Shown here: positions 6,841 to 15,152 of the stretch, one piece after another | Numbering within the stretch: position 1 is the stretch's first letter | Layout: the number at the start of each line of letters is the position of its first letter | From: a virus | DNA length: 64,000 nt | IMG/VR virus record: IMGVR_UViG_3300014501_000012 | Location: 1 to 64,000 of that record | Strand: one strand, 5' to 3' | Notes under the pieces: generated by a model | Seen by the model: only the letters and a program-made list of their open reading frames with translations | The model's database searches: none | Told to the model about the DNA's origin: nothing | Position numbers and translations under genes: made by a program

Positions 6841-7252
6841 CGACCCGACGTGCGAGCCGTGCGTCGAAGCGAAGTTCCTGCTGGCCGAGGAGCGATCCCG
6901 GCTCAAGTCCGGGGTGATCGTCGCGTCTGGTGGGATCGCTGCTCCCGTTGGCCCCTACGGCCTCCCATGGGGCCTCGCGGTCGCGGACGCCTACCCGTGG
7001 CGGTCGGTCCCGACGCCCCTGGGTCGCCCGTACCTCGATGCTCTCGGCGCCTTCCCGGCGTTCACAGCCAAGCGCGGTGGGATCACGTTCGTCCGGACGC
7101 CGCTGTTCACTGCCGACGGTGGCGCCCCGGTGAAGATCCACCGTCAGCGTCGACGCCCGCTGTCGAGGTGGTGGAACCGGCACTGGCCCTACGCTCGTAT
7201 CCGGGTTCTCCGGGCGGCGCTCGTGGCGTCGCGGGAACGAGAGGAGTGGTAG
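6830..7252 (+). CDS. Capsid-fragment-like protein, 140 aa
   Basis: ATG 6830 lies 11 bp inside the preceding gene. An N-terminal CDDPTCEPC cluster is followed by residues 28-85 that resemble a segment of the major capsid protein (25958-28261). VASGGIAAPVGPY matches VASGGLAAPVEPY, then LAVAD against LAVSD, and a KRGGITFV against ERGGIRLV, in the same order with similar spacing. The C-terminus is Arg/Trp-rich. It lies far from the capsid gene. Possible roles are a minor capsid component, assembly modulator or relic of a duplication; all inferred. Confidence 0.6.
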   Translation: MWCDDPTCEPCVEAKFLLAEERSRLKSGVIVASGGIAAPVGPYGLPWGLAVADAYPWRSVPTPLGRPYLDALGAFPAFTAKRGGITFVRTPLFTADGGAPVKIHRQRRRPLSRWWNRHWPYARIRVLRAALVASREREEW

Positions 7253-7674
7253 TGCATAGCTGGATTCTTCCGAGCGATGGCGACAGAGAAGTCCCGCACG
7301 TACTCGACCCGCCGGTTAACCGGTGGAACGTTGGGACCGAATCGGCTGATCTCCTGCGTGAACAGGCATATCTGATCGAACGAGGCGTCCGTCCCCTGGC
7401 GGCGACTGGCACCTGCGGAGACAGAACCCCCGATTCGGTCGTTCAAGAACTGCACGGCGGGGCGGCTGGTGCCCGGGTGATCCCCTTCGCCCTTCCGGGT
7501 GGCATCTGTGGCTACGCCTCCCACGCCTGGGTGGTTGATCTGGTCCGGTGGGCCGACTCAGGGCCAAGGGTCCAACGCGACCGTATCCTGGGCCTACTCC
7601 TGGGCTACAAGCCCGATGCCATCCGGCAGTTCGAGGAGTTGGGCAGTACCCTCGGTCCATTCGACCAGGAATGA
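7252..7674 (+). CDS. Hypothetical protein, 140 aa
   Basis: GTG 7252 shares its first base with the previous TAG, and GAGAGGAG upstream is a good ribosome binding site. The product is a soluble alpha/beta protein with segments such as ADLLREQAYLIERGVRP and HAWVVDLVRWAD. No family recognised. It is the last gene before a fresh promoter at 7713. Confidence 0.5.
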   Translation: MHSWILPSDGDREVPHVLDPPVNRWNVGTESADLLREQAYLIERGVRPLAATGTCGDRTPDSVVQELHGGAAGARVIPFALPGGICGYASHAWVVDLVRWADSGPRVQRDRILGLLLGYKPDAIRQFEELGSTLGPFDQE

Positions 7675-7728
7675 ACTGATGGACACCACTCCCCGAGCTA
7701 CCTGCTGGCGAGTAGTGTGGCGAGAGCG

Positions 7729-8223
7729 ATGGCAGATGGCACCGGGGACGACTTTCGGCTGGAGGTCCTGCGCTCAGTGCGCCGGATCCTGGCCGATGCC
7801 GAATCCGAGGTCTATCACCTCGTCCGGTGGCTGGAGCACAATCGCCCGAAGCCGACCCCAACCCGTGCAGTAGTCACCATCACAGGAGGAATCATGGGAG
7901 CACCCACAATCACCGTCGACACCACCGGCCTCACCGCCACCCTCGGGTTCGAGGACGACCACGGCGACGCGGCCGACGCGCCGGCCGGTTCGGCCGTGTC
8001 CTGGAGCGTCGACGACACCGCGGTCCTGACCGTGGCGCCCGACGCCACCAACCCGTTCGAGGCGGACCTGACGGTCGTCGCCGAAGGGACCGCCAACCTC
8101 TCGGCCACGCTCACCGGGGCGTTCGAGGCTGACGGGGTGACGCCGATCGCCAACCCCGCGGCCGTGGCGCTGAACGTCGGCGCTGGTCCTGCCGAGCAGG
8201 CCGTGGTCACGCTGGCCGACTGA
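7729..8223 (+). CDS. Ig-like domain protein, 164 aa
   Basis: Start placed at ATG 7729, 10 nt after TAGTGT (7713-7718), a probable leaderless start. An internal ATG at 7894 with AGGAGG could start a shorter 109-aa product containing only the beta domain. Residues 1-50 are helical (LEVLRSVRRILADAESEVYHL). From about 58 onward the sequence fits a bacterial Ig-like (Big2-type) fold: GSAVSWSVDDTAVLTVAPD, then TVVAEGTANLSATLTG. Such domains commonly decorate phage capsids or tails. A virion role is inferred. Confidence 0.6.
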   Translation: MADGTGDDFRLEVLRSVRRILADAESEVYHLVRWLEHNRPKPTPTRAVVTITGGIMGAPTITVDTTGLTATLGFEDDHGDAADAPAGSAVSWSVDDTAVLTVAPDATNPFEADLTVVAEGTANLSATLTGAFEADGVTPIANPAAVALNVGAGPAEQAVVTLAD

Positions 8224-8325
8224 GGACACCATGAAGGCGTGCCCGTCACGCCATTGGGATGCGGAGAGGGGCGGCTTGGCTGACGGTCAGGCCGTCTCTC
8301 CGCGTCCGGGGGTAGCCTCCACCCG
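8224..8325 (+). terminator. Hairpins and promoter before the large terminase gene
   Basis: Two inverted repeats follow the Ig-like gene: GGCGTG-CCCGT-CACGCC (8236-8252), and a longer one with arms GCGGAGA and TCTCCGC (about 8260-8303). They could end the upstream transcript. TAGCCT at 8313-8318, 7 nt before GTG 8326, is then a -10-like box for the terminase. A 32-codon frame from ATG 8231 (GAGG upstream) to TGA 8327-8329 also spans the gap. It is Arg/Ser-rich and probably not a gene. Confidence 0.45.
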
Positions 8326-9885
8326 GTGACGACGATCACGGCTGAGGTTGACGGCCAGGACATGACCTGGCTCCTGGAGATGGACCCGGACGATCCGGAG
8401 TTCCGCCGGTACTACTACGAGGTCCTGGGGTCCGACGAGGAGCGCGCCGCGCTCGACGCGTGGCTCGAGAGTCGATCGCCGAAGAGGGCGTTCGCCCTGC
8501 TGGGGTACGAGCCACTCCCCAAGCAGTGGATCCTCCACAACCTCGCGCCCTACGCCGAGGGCGGCCCGTTCGACGTTCTCTACGGAGGCTCCGCTGGTTC
8601 GGCCAAATCAATGTCACTGCTGATGGAGGCACTGGCCTGGGCCTACCGGGTCCCGGGCATCGAGGTCTGGCTCGTGCGACGAACCTACCCGCAGCTCTAC
8701 GACTCGTTCATCGCCGTGCTCGAGGAGCGCAACTTCGCCCACGCGCTCGGCACGCGTTGGAACTCGAGCAAGCACAGTCTGCACCTGGCGAACGGCTCAA
8801 TCCTCCGGTTCCGCCACGCCCGGAACCTGGCCGACGCCGCGGACCTTCTCTCAGCTTCGTGCCAGCTCCTCGTTCTCGACGAGCGGACGACACTGCTCCC
8901 GATAGTGGTCGACAAACTGTCATCCCGCGTTCGATCGGCCGATTCGGACATCCCAGTCATCGGAATTAGATCGGGTAGCAATCCAGGAGACATCGGCCAC
9001 TCACGGGTCAAGGAGGACTTCATCGACCCATCCCCACTGGGACTCGAGCGCATCCCGGTCAAGATGAAGTCCGGCCGGCGAGCCGATCGGTTCTTCATCC
9101 CAGCCAAGCCCGGCGACAACCCGTATCTGGACGAGTCGTACTACGACCGGCTCTCACTCTTGCCGCTCGACATGCAGATCGCCTACCTCGAAGGTGACTG
9201 GTCGAAGTTCGAGGGCATGGCGTTTCCCGACTGGTCACCGAGCATCCACGTGGTGACGCCCGAGGAGTGCCCTATCGACATGGATTCGGTCCGTGCGGTT
9301 GGCGTTGACTACGGACTGGTGGCCCCGTTCTGCGCGCTATGGGGGGCCAAGGCGGCGGACAACACGATCGTCATCTACCGCGAGTTGTACGAGGTGGGGT
9401 TGACGCCCACCGAGCAGGCCGAACTCATCCTCGCCAGCGAGGCAGAAGGCGAGCGAACGCGCCAGCACCCGGTCCCGGTTTACCTTGACCCATCGTGCTG
9501 GATCCGCCAGCCCAACTCGCCCAAACCCTTCGGCAACGAACCGCCGAAGGGGTCGATCGCCGACGAGTACAAGCAGGCCGGCCTCCCAGTCCAGCGCGCC
9601 TACAACGACCGGATCGGTGGGAAGCGCCTGGTGGCCGCCGGCCTCAAGGTTCAAAAAGACGGGCGCCCGCGGCTGCTTGTGTACTCGACCTGCTCGAATC
9701 TGATCCGCACACTGCCGGGGTTGCCGCGGGACAAGACCCGGCCGGAGGACGTCGACACCGACGCGGAAGACCATGCATACGACGGGAGCCGGTATCTGCT
9801 CGGCGGCCTCACGGGCAAGCGCCGGGGCAAGGCCCGTACGTTCGGCGAGGAACAACGCTCGACGAGGGCGTCTTCGGTAGGGTAG
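8326..9885 (+). CDS. Terminase large subunit, 519 aa
   Basis: ATP-driven DNA packaging motor and nuclease. Residues 87-95, GGSAGSAKS, are the Walker A loop (a variant with Ala before Lys). CQLLVLDE near 178-185 is Walker B, followed by a coupling region with RSGSNPGD (about 213-220). The C-terminal nuclease begins at AVGVDYG near 325, with later acidic residues (EDVDTDAEDHAYDG). Length is normal for the family. It starts at GTG 8326 without a ribosome binding site, behind a -10-like box. Codons at both ATPase motifs are unusually AT-rich for this gene. Confidence 0.93.
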   Translation: MTTITAEVDGQDMTWLLEMDPDDPEFRRYYYEVLGSDEERAALDAWLESRSPKRAFALLGYEPLPKQWILHNLAPYAEGGPFDVLYGGSAGSAKSMSLLMEALAWAYRVPGIEVWLVRRTYPQLYDSFIAVLEERNFAHALGTRWNSSKHSLHLANGSILRFRHARNLADAADLLSASCQLLVLDERTTLLPIVVDKLSSRVRSADSDIPVIGIRSGSNPGDIGHSRVKEDFIDPSPLGLERIPVKMKSGRRADRFFIPAKPGDNPYLDESYYDRLSLLPLDMQIAYLEGDWSKFEGMAFPDWSPSIHVVTPEECPIDMDSVRAVGVDYGLVAPFCALWGAKAADNTIVIYRELYEVGLTPTEQAELILASEAEGERTRQHPVPVYLDPSCWIRQPNSPKPFGNEPPKGSIADEYKQAGLPVQRAYNDRIGGKRLVAAGLKVQKDGRPRLLVYSTCSNLIRTLPGLPRDKTRPEDVDTDAEDHAYDGSRYLLGGLTGKRRGKARTFGEEQRSTRASSVG

Positions 9886-9889
9886 TGCG

Positions 9890-10234
9890 GTGGCCGTGGA
9901 TGACGTGGAGATCAATGGTCCGGGGTGGCTCGCCGCCCTCGACCAGGCATACGCCTCTCTCGACGGGGTGATCCGGCGGATCGTTCGGGAGGAACTGGCC
10001 GGGCGGACACTCGAGGCGATCAAGGTCCTCGGACCGGTCGCCGAAGGCTCGGTCATCGTGCTGCCCGACGACATCGAAAGCAACATGGACGAGACCATGG
10101 CGCTCCTGATCGACAAGATCGGGCACAAGCGGTTCGTCGTGCTTCTGATCGGTCGTAGGGGCAGCGTGCCGGCGTTGTTCGGTCCGGAGGATCTCAAGGA
10201 AGCGATCAGGGCGGTGGCGAGGGCGGGCGAGTGA
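9890..10234 (+). CDS. Hypothetical protein, 114 aa
   Basis: GTG 9890 lies 6 nt after TAGGGT (9878-9883), suggesting a leaderless transcript. The product is mixed alpha/beta with segments DGVIRRIVREELAGRTLEAI, GSVIVLPDDI and KRFVVLLIGRRG. No domain recognised. It sits between terminase and portal, a place where small packaging or head proteins are common. Confidence 0.6.
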   Translation: MAVDDVEINGPGWLAALDQAYASLDGVIRRIVREELAGRTLEAIKVLGPVAEGSVIVLPDDIESNMDETMALLIDKIGHKRFVVLLIGRRGSVPALFGPEDLKEAIRAVARAGE

Positions 10235-10614
10235 CCGACGACGACATCATCGATCCCTACGCCGACGTCCAGGGCGAGAACCCGGACGAGGTGGTCGAGG
10301 ATGACCAGGACGACCTCGAGGAGAACACGGACAAGACCGGGGTCGTGTGGGTCAACGGGGCGACGACCAAGACCCAGCGACGCAAGCGCCGGCCGCGGCC
10401 GAAACTCCGTCGACGGGGGAATACCAAGGCGGACTCGGCGGACGAAGCCCGACGAGACGCCCTCGTCCGGGCGACCGGGCGCGGGGTCCTGGTCGGCCCG
10501 GAGGCGGCCAGTTGGCGAACCCAGATGGAACTCGGGAACCGATCGAAGGCCGCGGCCCTGCTCTCGGACGGCACGCTCACGCACAACTCCGGGTCGGGGT
10601 TCGGAGCGTGCTGA
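10231..10614 (+). CDS. Hypothetical acidic/basic protein, 127 aa
   Basis: GTG 10231 overlaps the previous stop. The first 35 residues are strongly acidic (DPYADVQGENPDEVVEDDQD). Residues 50-70 are strongly basic (TQRRKRRPRPKLRRRG) and the end is neutral. The charge segregation suggests an intrinsically disordered linker or assembly protein. No homologue recognised. Its 3' end overlaps the next small gene by 7 bp. Confidence 0.55.
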   Translation: MTDDDIIDPYADVQGENPDEVVEDDQDDLEENTDKTGVVWVNGATTKTQRRKRRPRPKLRRRGNTKADSADEARRDALVRATGRGVLVGPEAASWRTQMELGNRSKAAALLSDGTLTHNSGSGFGAC

Positions 10615-10784
10615 CCGGCGCTCTGGTCGTGATCACGCTCATGGTCCTGTTCGCGATCCTGGCGGCGAGCATGATGAACCCACCTCGTCACGGTGGCAAG
10701 CGTCCACCCAACCCCCCACCGCGGCCCGTAGCCTCGAGCCGCGTGCCCCGGCCACCGCAGGGCTCGGGCGAGAGGAGACGCTGA
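10608..10784 (+). CDS. Small membrane protein with Pro-rich tail, 58 aa
   Basis: GTG 10608 lies inside the end of the preceding gene. One membrane helix (residues 2-22, LTGALVVITLMVLFAILAAS) is followed by a Pro/Arg-rich tail. TAGCCT occurs within its coding region, which could drive the next genes. Function unknown. Confidence 0.45.
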   Translation: MLTGALVVITLMVLFAILAASMMNPPRHGGKRPPNPPPRPVASSRVPRPPQGSGERRR

Positions 10785-10894
10785 TGGCGAAGAAAGTCAG
10801 CCATTCGAGGCGCCCGAAACGACCGAAGCGGGGCTCGGTGAGCCGGGCCAAGGGCTTGAAGAAGGTCAAGATCCGGACGATCGTCGGCAAGTAA
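10784..10894 (+). CDS. Tiny basic protein, 36 aa
   Basis: ATG 10784 in a TGATG overlap, with GAGAGGAG upstream as a good ribosome binding site. The product is almost half Lys/Arg (HSRRPKRPKRGS, then KGLKKVKIRTIVGK). Resembles small nucleic-acid-binding phage peptides by composition only. Confidence 0.5.
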   Translation: MAKKVSHSRRPKRPKRGSVSRAKGLKKVKIRTIVGK

Positions 10895-10946
10895 CGCCGG
10901 GGGCATTACCTTTCTCCCATCCAGCGAGCATGTACCCTCAGAGGTC

Positions 10947-11300
10947 GTGACGATCCTCGCACTGGTCCTCGCTGCGTTCGCCGTCATGCGGGTGACCCGG
11001 CTGGTGACGACCGACGAGGTCGCCCAACCCCTGCGTCTGGCGCTCGTCCGGCGGTTCCCTCCGAGCACGAAGCCCCTGATCCAGCCCCAGACCGGCGACG
11101 AGGTCGAGGGTGCCGCGGTGTTCGCTCCCCACTGGGTCGTAGTGCTGCTCTCGTGCGGCTGGTGCCTGTCGTTCTGGCTCGCCCTCGTGGCCGTGATCGC
11201 CCTGCACTTCGCCGGGTGGCTCAACTCCTGGGCGCTCGTAGCACTCGCTTGGCTGGCCGTGGCGGGGGCCGCGGGGATCCTGTTCGACTACTCGACGTGA
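10947..11300 (+). CDS. DUF1360-like membrane protein, 117 aa
   Basis: GTG 10947, 8 nt after TACCCT (10933-10938). Membrane helices at about 1-15, 62-90 and 92-112. The CGWC pair at residues 70-73, followed by LSFWLAL, and the early RVTRLVTTDE segment are characteristic of the DUF1360 family found beside phage portals and in Gram-positive genomes. Function unknown. It is immediately upstream of the portal gene. Confidence 0.7.
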   Translation: MTILALVLAAFAVMRVTRLVTTDEVAQPLRLALVRRFPPSTKPLIQPQTGDEVEGAAVFAPHWVVVLLSCGWCLSFWLALVAVIALHFAGWLNSWALVALAWLAVAGAAGILFDYST

Positions 11301-11310
11301 GGGGCGACTG

Positions 11311-14300
11311 ATGGCTCCTCGGAGCACGCGGACGAAGACGCCTCCGATCGACGCCGCGTCAACGGTCACCACGCCGAAGACCCCGGCCAAGCGCGCCAGC
11401 ACGAAGACGCTGGCCGAGCGAAAGACCCAGAACGCCGCCGATGTCCTCCGGGCCTACACCGCGTCGACGTCCAGGGAGGTCGAGCGCGTCAACCAGGTGC
11501 TCACCGCGGCGGCGGAGATCCTCGAGCCCGGCGCGAGCCCCGGGGACTACGGCGGACGGCCGAACGCGGCGACGCGGACTTGGCAACACGCTGCGTGGGG
11601 CTACGGGCGCTCTGTTCCCGAACTCGGCGCGGCACAGATGTTCGTCGGCAACTGCCTGTCACAGATCCAGCTCGCCGTCGGGAAACGAAGCCCGGACGGC
11701 TCGACCGAGATGGGGTTCGACGGCGACGAGCCGGTCGAGGGGCTTGACTCGAAGCTCGCCAACCAAGCGGCCGAACTGATCTCCCAGATTCGGGGCCCGA
11801 CCGGCGGCCAGTCCGAGGTCCTGCGGTCATTCGGCGAGAAGGTTTTCGTGATAGGAGAATGTTACGTAGTCCCTGAGCAACTGCCTTCGGGGAAGGTCTT
11901 CCAGGTCATGTCGACCCAGGAGCTGATGCCCGAGGGCAACGAGTGGGTGTACTACCCGGGCCCGGGGTTCAAGACTCGGCCGCTCGCCGAGGGCACAACC
12001 CCGATCCGCGTCTGGCGCCGGGACGGGCAGTACGGGATGATTGCCACCTCTTCGGTCCAGTCGTCGCTGGAGGTCCTCGAGGAGCTGGTCGTCCTCACTC
12101 GGCTAGTCCGCGCCAGCGCCATCTCCCGCATGGCCGTCGCGGGGATCTTGTTGCTCCCCGACGAGCTCGACTTCCCCGAGGAAGAGGCTGGCCCCGACGG
12201 GAACATGAGCGAGGCGCGCAACCCAGTTGCCGTCGACATCATCAACAACGGGTCGAAGGCGATCGACGACCCCGCGTCGGCCGCCGCGTGGATGCCGTTC
12301 GTTCTCCAGGCTCCGGGCGAGATCCTCCAGCACGTCAGGCACGTCCCGTTCCAGACCGACGACCAGGAGAATGTGATCAAGCGGACCGAGGCGTTGCAAC
12401 GCCTGGCCCAAGGATTAGATCTTCCAGTAGAAATCGTAATGGGCCATCAGTGCGTCGATCACCAAACCGAGATCCTGACTACTCGCGGGTGGCTTTCCAA
12501 CGACGAAGTTCAGGCCGGCGACACGGCGTTGACTCTCAACCACGAGACTGGCGCATCGGAGTGGCAACCGGTCGACGCCGTGCACCACTACAACGTGGTG
12601 GACGAACGGATGCTCTCGATCGAACGCAGGTCGCACTCGTCGCTCACTACCGCCAACCATCGGTGGCCGGTCATATCTCACGGATGGGGCAAGCGACGTT
12701 GGAAGACATCCGAGACGCTCTCGACCGATACCGACATCATCTGCGCTGCGCCGCACCAGACCTTCGACCCCGAGCCGAAGTGGTCCGATGACCTCGTGGA
12801 ACTAGTCGCCTGGTACTACACCGAGGGCACCGACATCCGGGCCGGATCAGCCGTCATCTATCAGTCAATGAAAGCCAATCCGGTGCATGTCGCCCGGATA
12901 CGGGCCACTCTCACCAGCCTGGTAGGACCCCCGACCGAGTCGATGCACGATGCCTCGCGATCTCGGGCCCAATGCACGTTCCCCGGTTGCGAGTGGCTCG
13001 TGCACAGCCACGGCCTCTGCGATGCCCATCGGGCTCAGCGAATCCAGGGAATTCCCCTGCGGCCTGTGCGTCGTACCACCGATCCGCCCGCACCAAAGGA
13101 AGCAGTGCCGGCCTGGCGGGAGTCGGCACCTAACGATCGGGGAATGGTCCTGTTCCACCTGAACAAGACCCTGGCTGATCACGTGCGCGTGCTAGCTCCC
13201 GCCAAGGTCCCGTCAGGCGAGTTCATTCGGTCGCTCTCTAAGGCCCAACTAGAGCTGTTCATAGAACGGTCGGTGGACGGGGATGGGTGTCGGATCGGCG
13301 ATGGCGACTCGATTCAGTTCCACCAGGCGGACCAGCGGCGAACCGACGCCTTCGAGCTTGCATGCGTACTTGCCGGGCGAGCGGTGACGCGTCGAACGGG
13401 AATATCCACTGGTGGGTTTAAGGACTCGGTTCGTCACCAGGTGGTCACCCGGTCCAATGACGTGGTGTCTATAAGGCCTGGACGGGAATGGGTCACCTAC
13501 ACCGGTCAGGTATGGTGCCCCACCACCGGCAACGGAACCTGGCTCGCCCGGCGCAAGGGCACCGTGTACTTCACAGGGAATAGCACAACGTTCGCCAACG
13601 CCGCCCAAGTCAGCCAGGACACTTTCAATCTCCACATCAAGCCAACGATCCAACTCTTCTGCGACGCGCTCACGATCACCTACCTCTGGCCCGCGATCGC
13701 GATCGCCCGCGGGATCACACCGGAGACCATCGCCGTCTCGGGCTATCCGGCGGACATCCTGACGGTGGGCGTGACGTTCGACGCGTCGAAGCTCATCAGC
13801 CGGCCCGACCGCGCCAAGGACATCATCGACCTGTACATCCACGACATGACGTTCTCCGCAGTGAAGATCTCAGAGGCGCGTGAGGCGGTCGGACTCGACC
13901 CCGATGGCGGGCCCGACGACGACGAGATCTCCAAGCGTGTCGACGCCTACCGCCTGGGCCGGATCCGAGAGGTCATAGCGGGCCCAGTCGACGACGCGGC
14001 GGTCCCGATCCAAGACGCCTCGGCGGGCAAGGCGGTGGTCCCGGGTCAGTCCGCCGGGTCCAAACTCATCGGCCAGGAAGCCCCGTCAGCCTCGACGTCC
14101 GGGGCCGAGAGTGAGGCGGTCGTTGACAAGACGGCGATCCAGGATGCCGAGGACTCCTCGACGAGCGTCCGGACGTCCACTCCCCTCGCCGAACGCATAG
14201 CAGGGGCGGCGGAGATCGTCGCCGAGCGCGCCGTCGAGCGCGTCGGGGCGAAGCTCCGGAGCAAGTCCCGCGGCAACGCCTTCTCCGAGGCCGAGCGCGC

Positions 14301-14580
14301 CGCGTGCTCGGGGGTCGCCAACGCCAAGCTTCCGCGGGTGCTCGGCAGGGAGATCGTCGAGCGGATCGTGGGGAACACCGACGAGCTGATGCTGGCCGAA
14401 CTCAAGCATCTGGCGAAGAAGATCGAGGAGTGGGCGACGGCCGACGATCATCCAGACCCCCCGGCCGTGGTCAGCGAGGCGGCGTGCATAGCCATCGAGG
14501 CCGCCCGGGCATGGCTCTACGCCGACCCCGAGCCGATCGACCCCGCCCGGTTCTCGACCCTTGAGCAGGCATCGGTCTGA
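11311..14580 (+). CDS. Portal protein interrupted by an intein (1089 aa precursor)
   Basis: The extein (712 aa after splicing) forms the dodecameric portal ring through which DNA enters the head. GEKVFVIGECYVVPEQL near 175-190, GLDLPVEIVMGHQ at 368-380 and QDTFNLHIKPTIQLF after the intein are portal-like. The precursor is interrupted after Gln380 by a 377-residue intein (381-757) and resumes at Ser758. The extein C-terminus is helical and Ala/Glu-rich. ATG 11311 with GAGGGG 6 nt upstream. Codons just before the intein are unusually AT-rich. The neighbours (terminase, MuF-like protein, protease) fit. Confidence 0.9.
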   Translation: MAPRSTRTKTPPIDAASTVTTPKTPAKRASTKTLAERKTQNAADVLRAYTASTSREVERVNQVLTAAAEILEPGASPGDYGGRPNAATRTWQHAAWGYGRSVPELGAAQMFVGNCLSQIQLAVGKRSPDGSTEMGFDGDEPVEGLDSKLANQAAELISQIRGPTGGQSEVLRSFGEKVFVIGECYVVPEQLPSGKVFQVMSTQELMPEGNEWVYYPGPGFKTRPLAEGTTPIRVWRRDGQYGMIATSSVQSSLEVLEELVVLTRLVRASAISRMAVAGILLLPDELDFPEEEAGPDGNMSEARNPVAVDIINNGSKAIDDPASAAAWMPFVLQAPGEILQHVRHVPFQTDDQENVIKRTEALQRLAQGLDLPVEIVMGHQCVDHQTEILTTRGWLSNDEVQAGDTALTLNHETGASEWQPVDAVHHYNVVDERMLSIERRSHSSLTTANHRWPVISHGWGKRRWKTSETLSTDTDIICAAPHQTFDPEPKWSDDLVELVAWYYTEGTDIRAGSAVIYQSMKANPVHVARIRATLTSLVGPPTESMHDASRSRAQCTFPGCEWLVHSHGLCDAHRAQRIQGIPLRPVRRTTDPPAPKEAVPAWRESAPNDRGMVLFHLNKTLADHVRVLAPAKVPSGEFIRSLSKAQLELFIERSVDGDGCRIGDGDSIQFHQADQRRTDAFELACVLAGRAVTRRTGISTGGFKDSVRHQVVTRSNDVVSIRPGREWVTYTGQVWCPTTGNGTWLARRKGTVYFTGNSTTFANAAQVSQDTFNLHIKPTIQLFCDALTITYLWPAIAIARGITPETIAVSGYPADILTVGVTFDASKLISRPDRAKDIIDLYIHDMTFSAVKISEAREAVGLDPDGGPDDDEISKRVDAYRLGRIREVIAGPVDDAAVPIQDASAGKAVVPGQSAGSKLIGQEAPSASTSGAESEAVVDKTAIQDAEDSSTSVRTSTPLAERIAGAAEIVAERAVERVGAKLRSKSRGNAFSEAERAACSGVANAKLPRVLGREIVERIVGNTDELMLAELKHLAKKIEEWATADDHPDPPAVVSEAACIAIEAARAWLYADPEPIDPARFSTLEQASV
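12451..13581 (+). mobile_element. LAGLIDADG-containing intein in the portal gene
   Basis: Residues 381-757 of the precursor. Block A begins at Cys381 (CVDHQTEILTTRGW). Block B is SLTTANHRWPV, with TTANH at 446-450. LVELVAWYYTEGT (495-507) and LELFIERSVDGDG (647-659) are the two LAGLIDADG-type motifs of the homing endonuclease. Block F is VWCPTTGNGTWL, and the intein ends VYFTGN before extein Ser758. The penultimate residue is Gly rather than the usual His, which some active inteins tolerate. A C-x4-C...C-x2-H zinc cluster (555-573) lies within the endonuclease. Splicing looks possible and homing plausible. Confidence 0.9.
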
Positions 14581-15152
14581 TGGGGAAGGCATCGCGCAGG
14601 CGACCGAGGACCGACACGGACGTCCTCAACAGCGGGTGGCCGCTGCTCCTGCACCCGAACCGGCTGCTCTCGACGGTCTGCCTCCCGATCGCCACCTTCG
14701 ACGACGGGCTGGCGTACCTCGTCGACCAACTGGTCAAGGCCATGCGCGTGACCCACGGGATGGGCGTCGCCGCCCCCCAGGCGGGCGAGCCCTGTCGGGT
14801 CTTCGTCTGGACCCAGGATGCCAAGGAGTGGGCGATCGTGAACCCCGAGATCGTCGAGGCCGACGGCGAGCAGATCGGGCGCGAGGAGTGCCTGTCGATG
14901 CCCGGGGTCGACCTCCAGGTGGCCCGGTCGATGCGGGTGGTCATGCGCGGGTTCGACATCGAGGGGACGGAGATGGAGCGCGAGGGGACGGGCCTGACCG
15001 CCCGAACCTGGCAGCACGAAATCGACCACCTCGACGGGGTGATGATGCTCGACCGGGTCAACCGCCAGCTTCGACGCAACGCCGAGCGCCAGTGGGAGAA
15101 GAGGCGGGTCCCGCACTCCGGAACCCGGGCCCGGACGAGGGTGTCGGCATGA
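14580..15152 (+). CDS. def: Peptide deformylase, 190 aa
   Basis: Removes the formyl group from nascent N-terminal Met. All three metal motifs are present: GMGVAAPQ (60-67), EECLS (102-106, Cys104 a metal ligand) and HEIDH (146-150). Length and order match bacterial deformylases. The C-terminus has an Arg-rich tail. ATG 14580 overlaps the portal stop (TGATG), so it is co-translated with a virion gene. Phage deformylases are known mainly from marine cyanophages, where they may help process host or phage proteins; here the role is inferred. Confidence 0.92.
   Translation: MGKASRRRPRTDTDVLNSGWPLLLHPNRLLSTVCLPIATFDDGLAYLVDQLVKAMRVTHGMGVAAPQAGEPCRVFVWTQDAKEWAIVNPEIVEADGEQIGREECLSMPGVDLQVARSMRVVMRGFDIEGTEMEREGTGLTARTWQHEIDHLDGVMMLDRVNRQLRRNAERQWEKRRVPHSGTRARTRVSA

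Noticed and set aside
8231-8329. 32-codon frame between the Ig-like gene and terminase
   Set aside because: Although it has GAGG and a 4-bp overlap with the terminase start, it consists mostly of two hairpins and a -10 box, and the peptide is Arg/Ser-rich without features.
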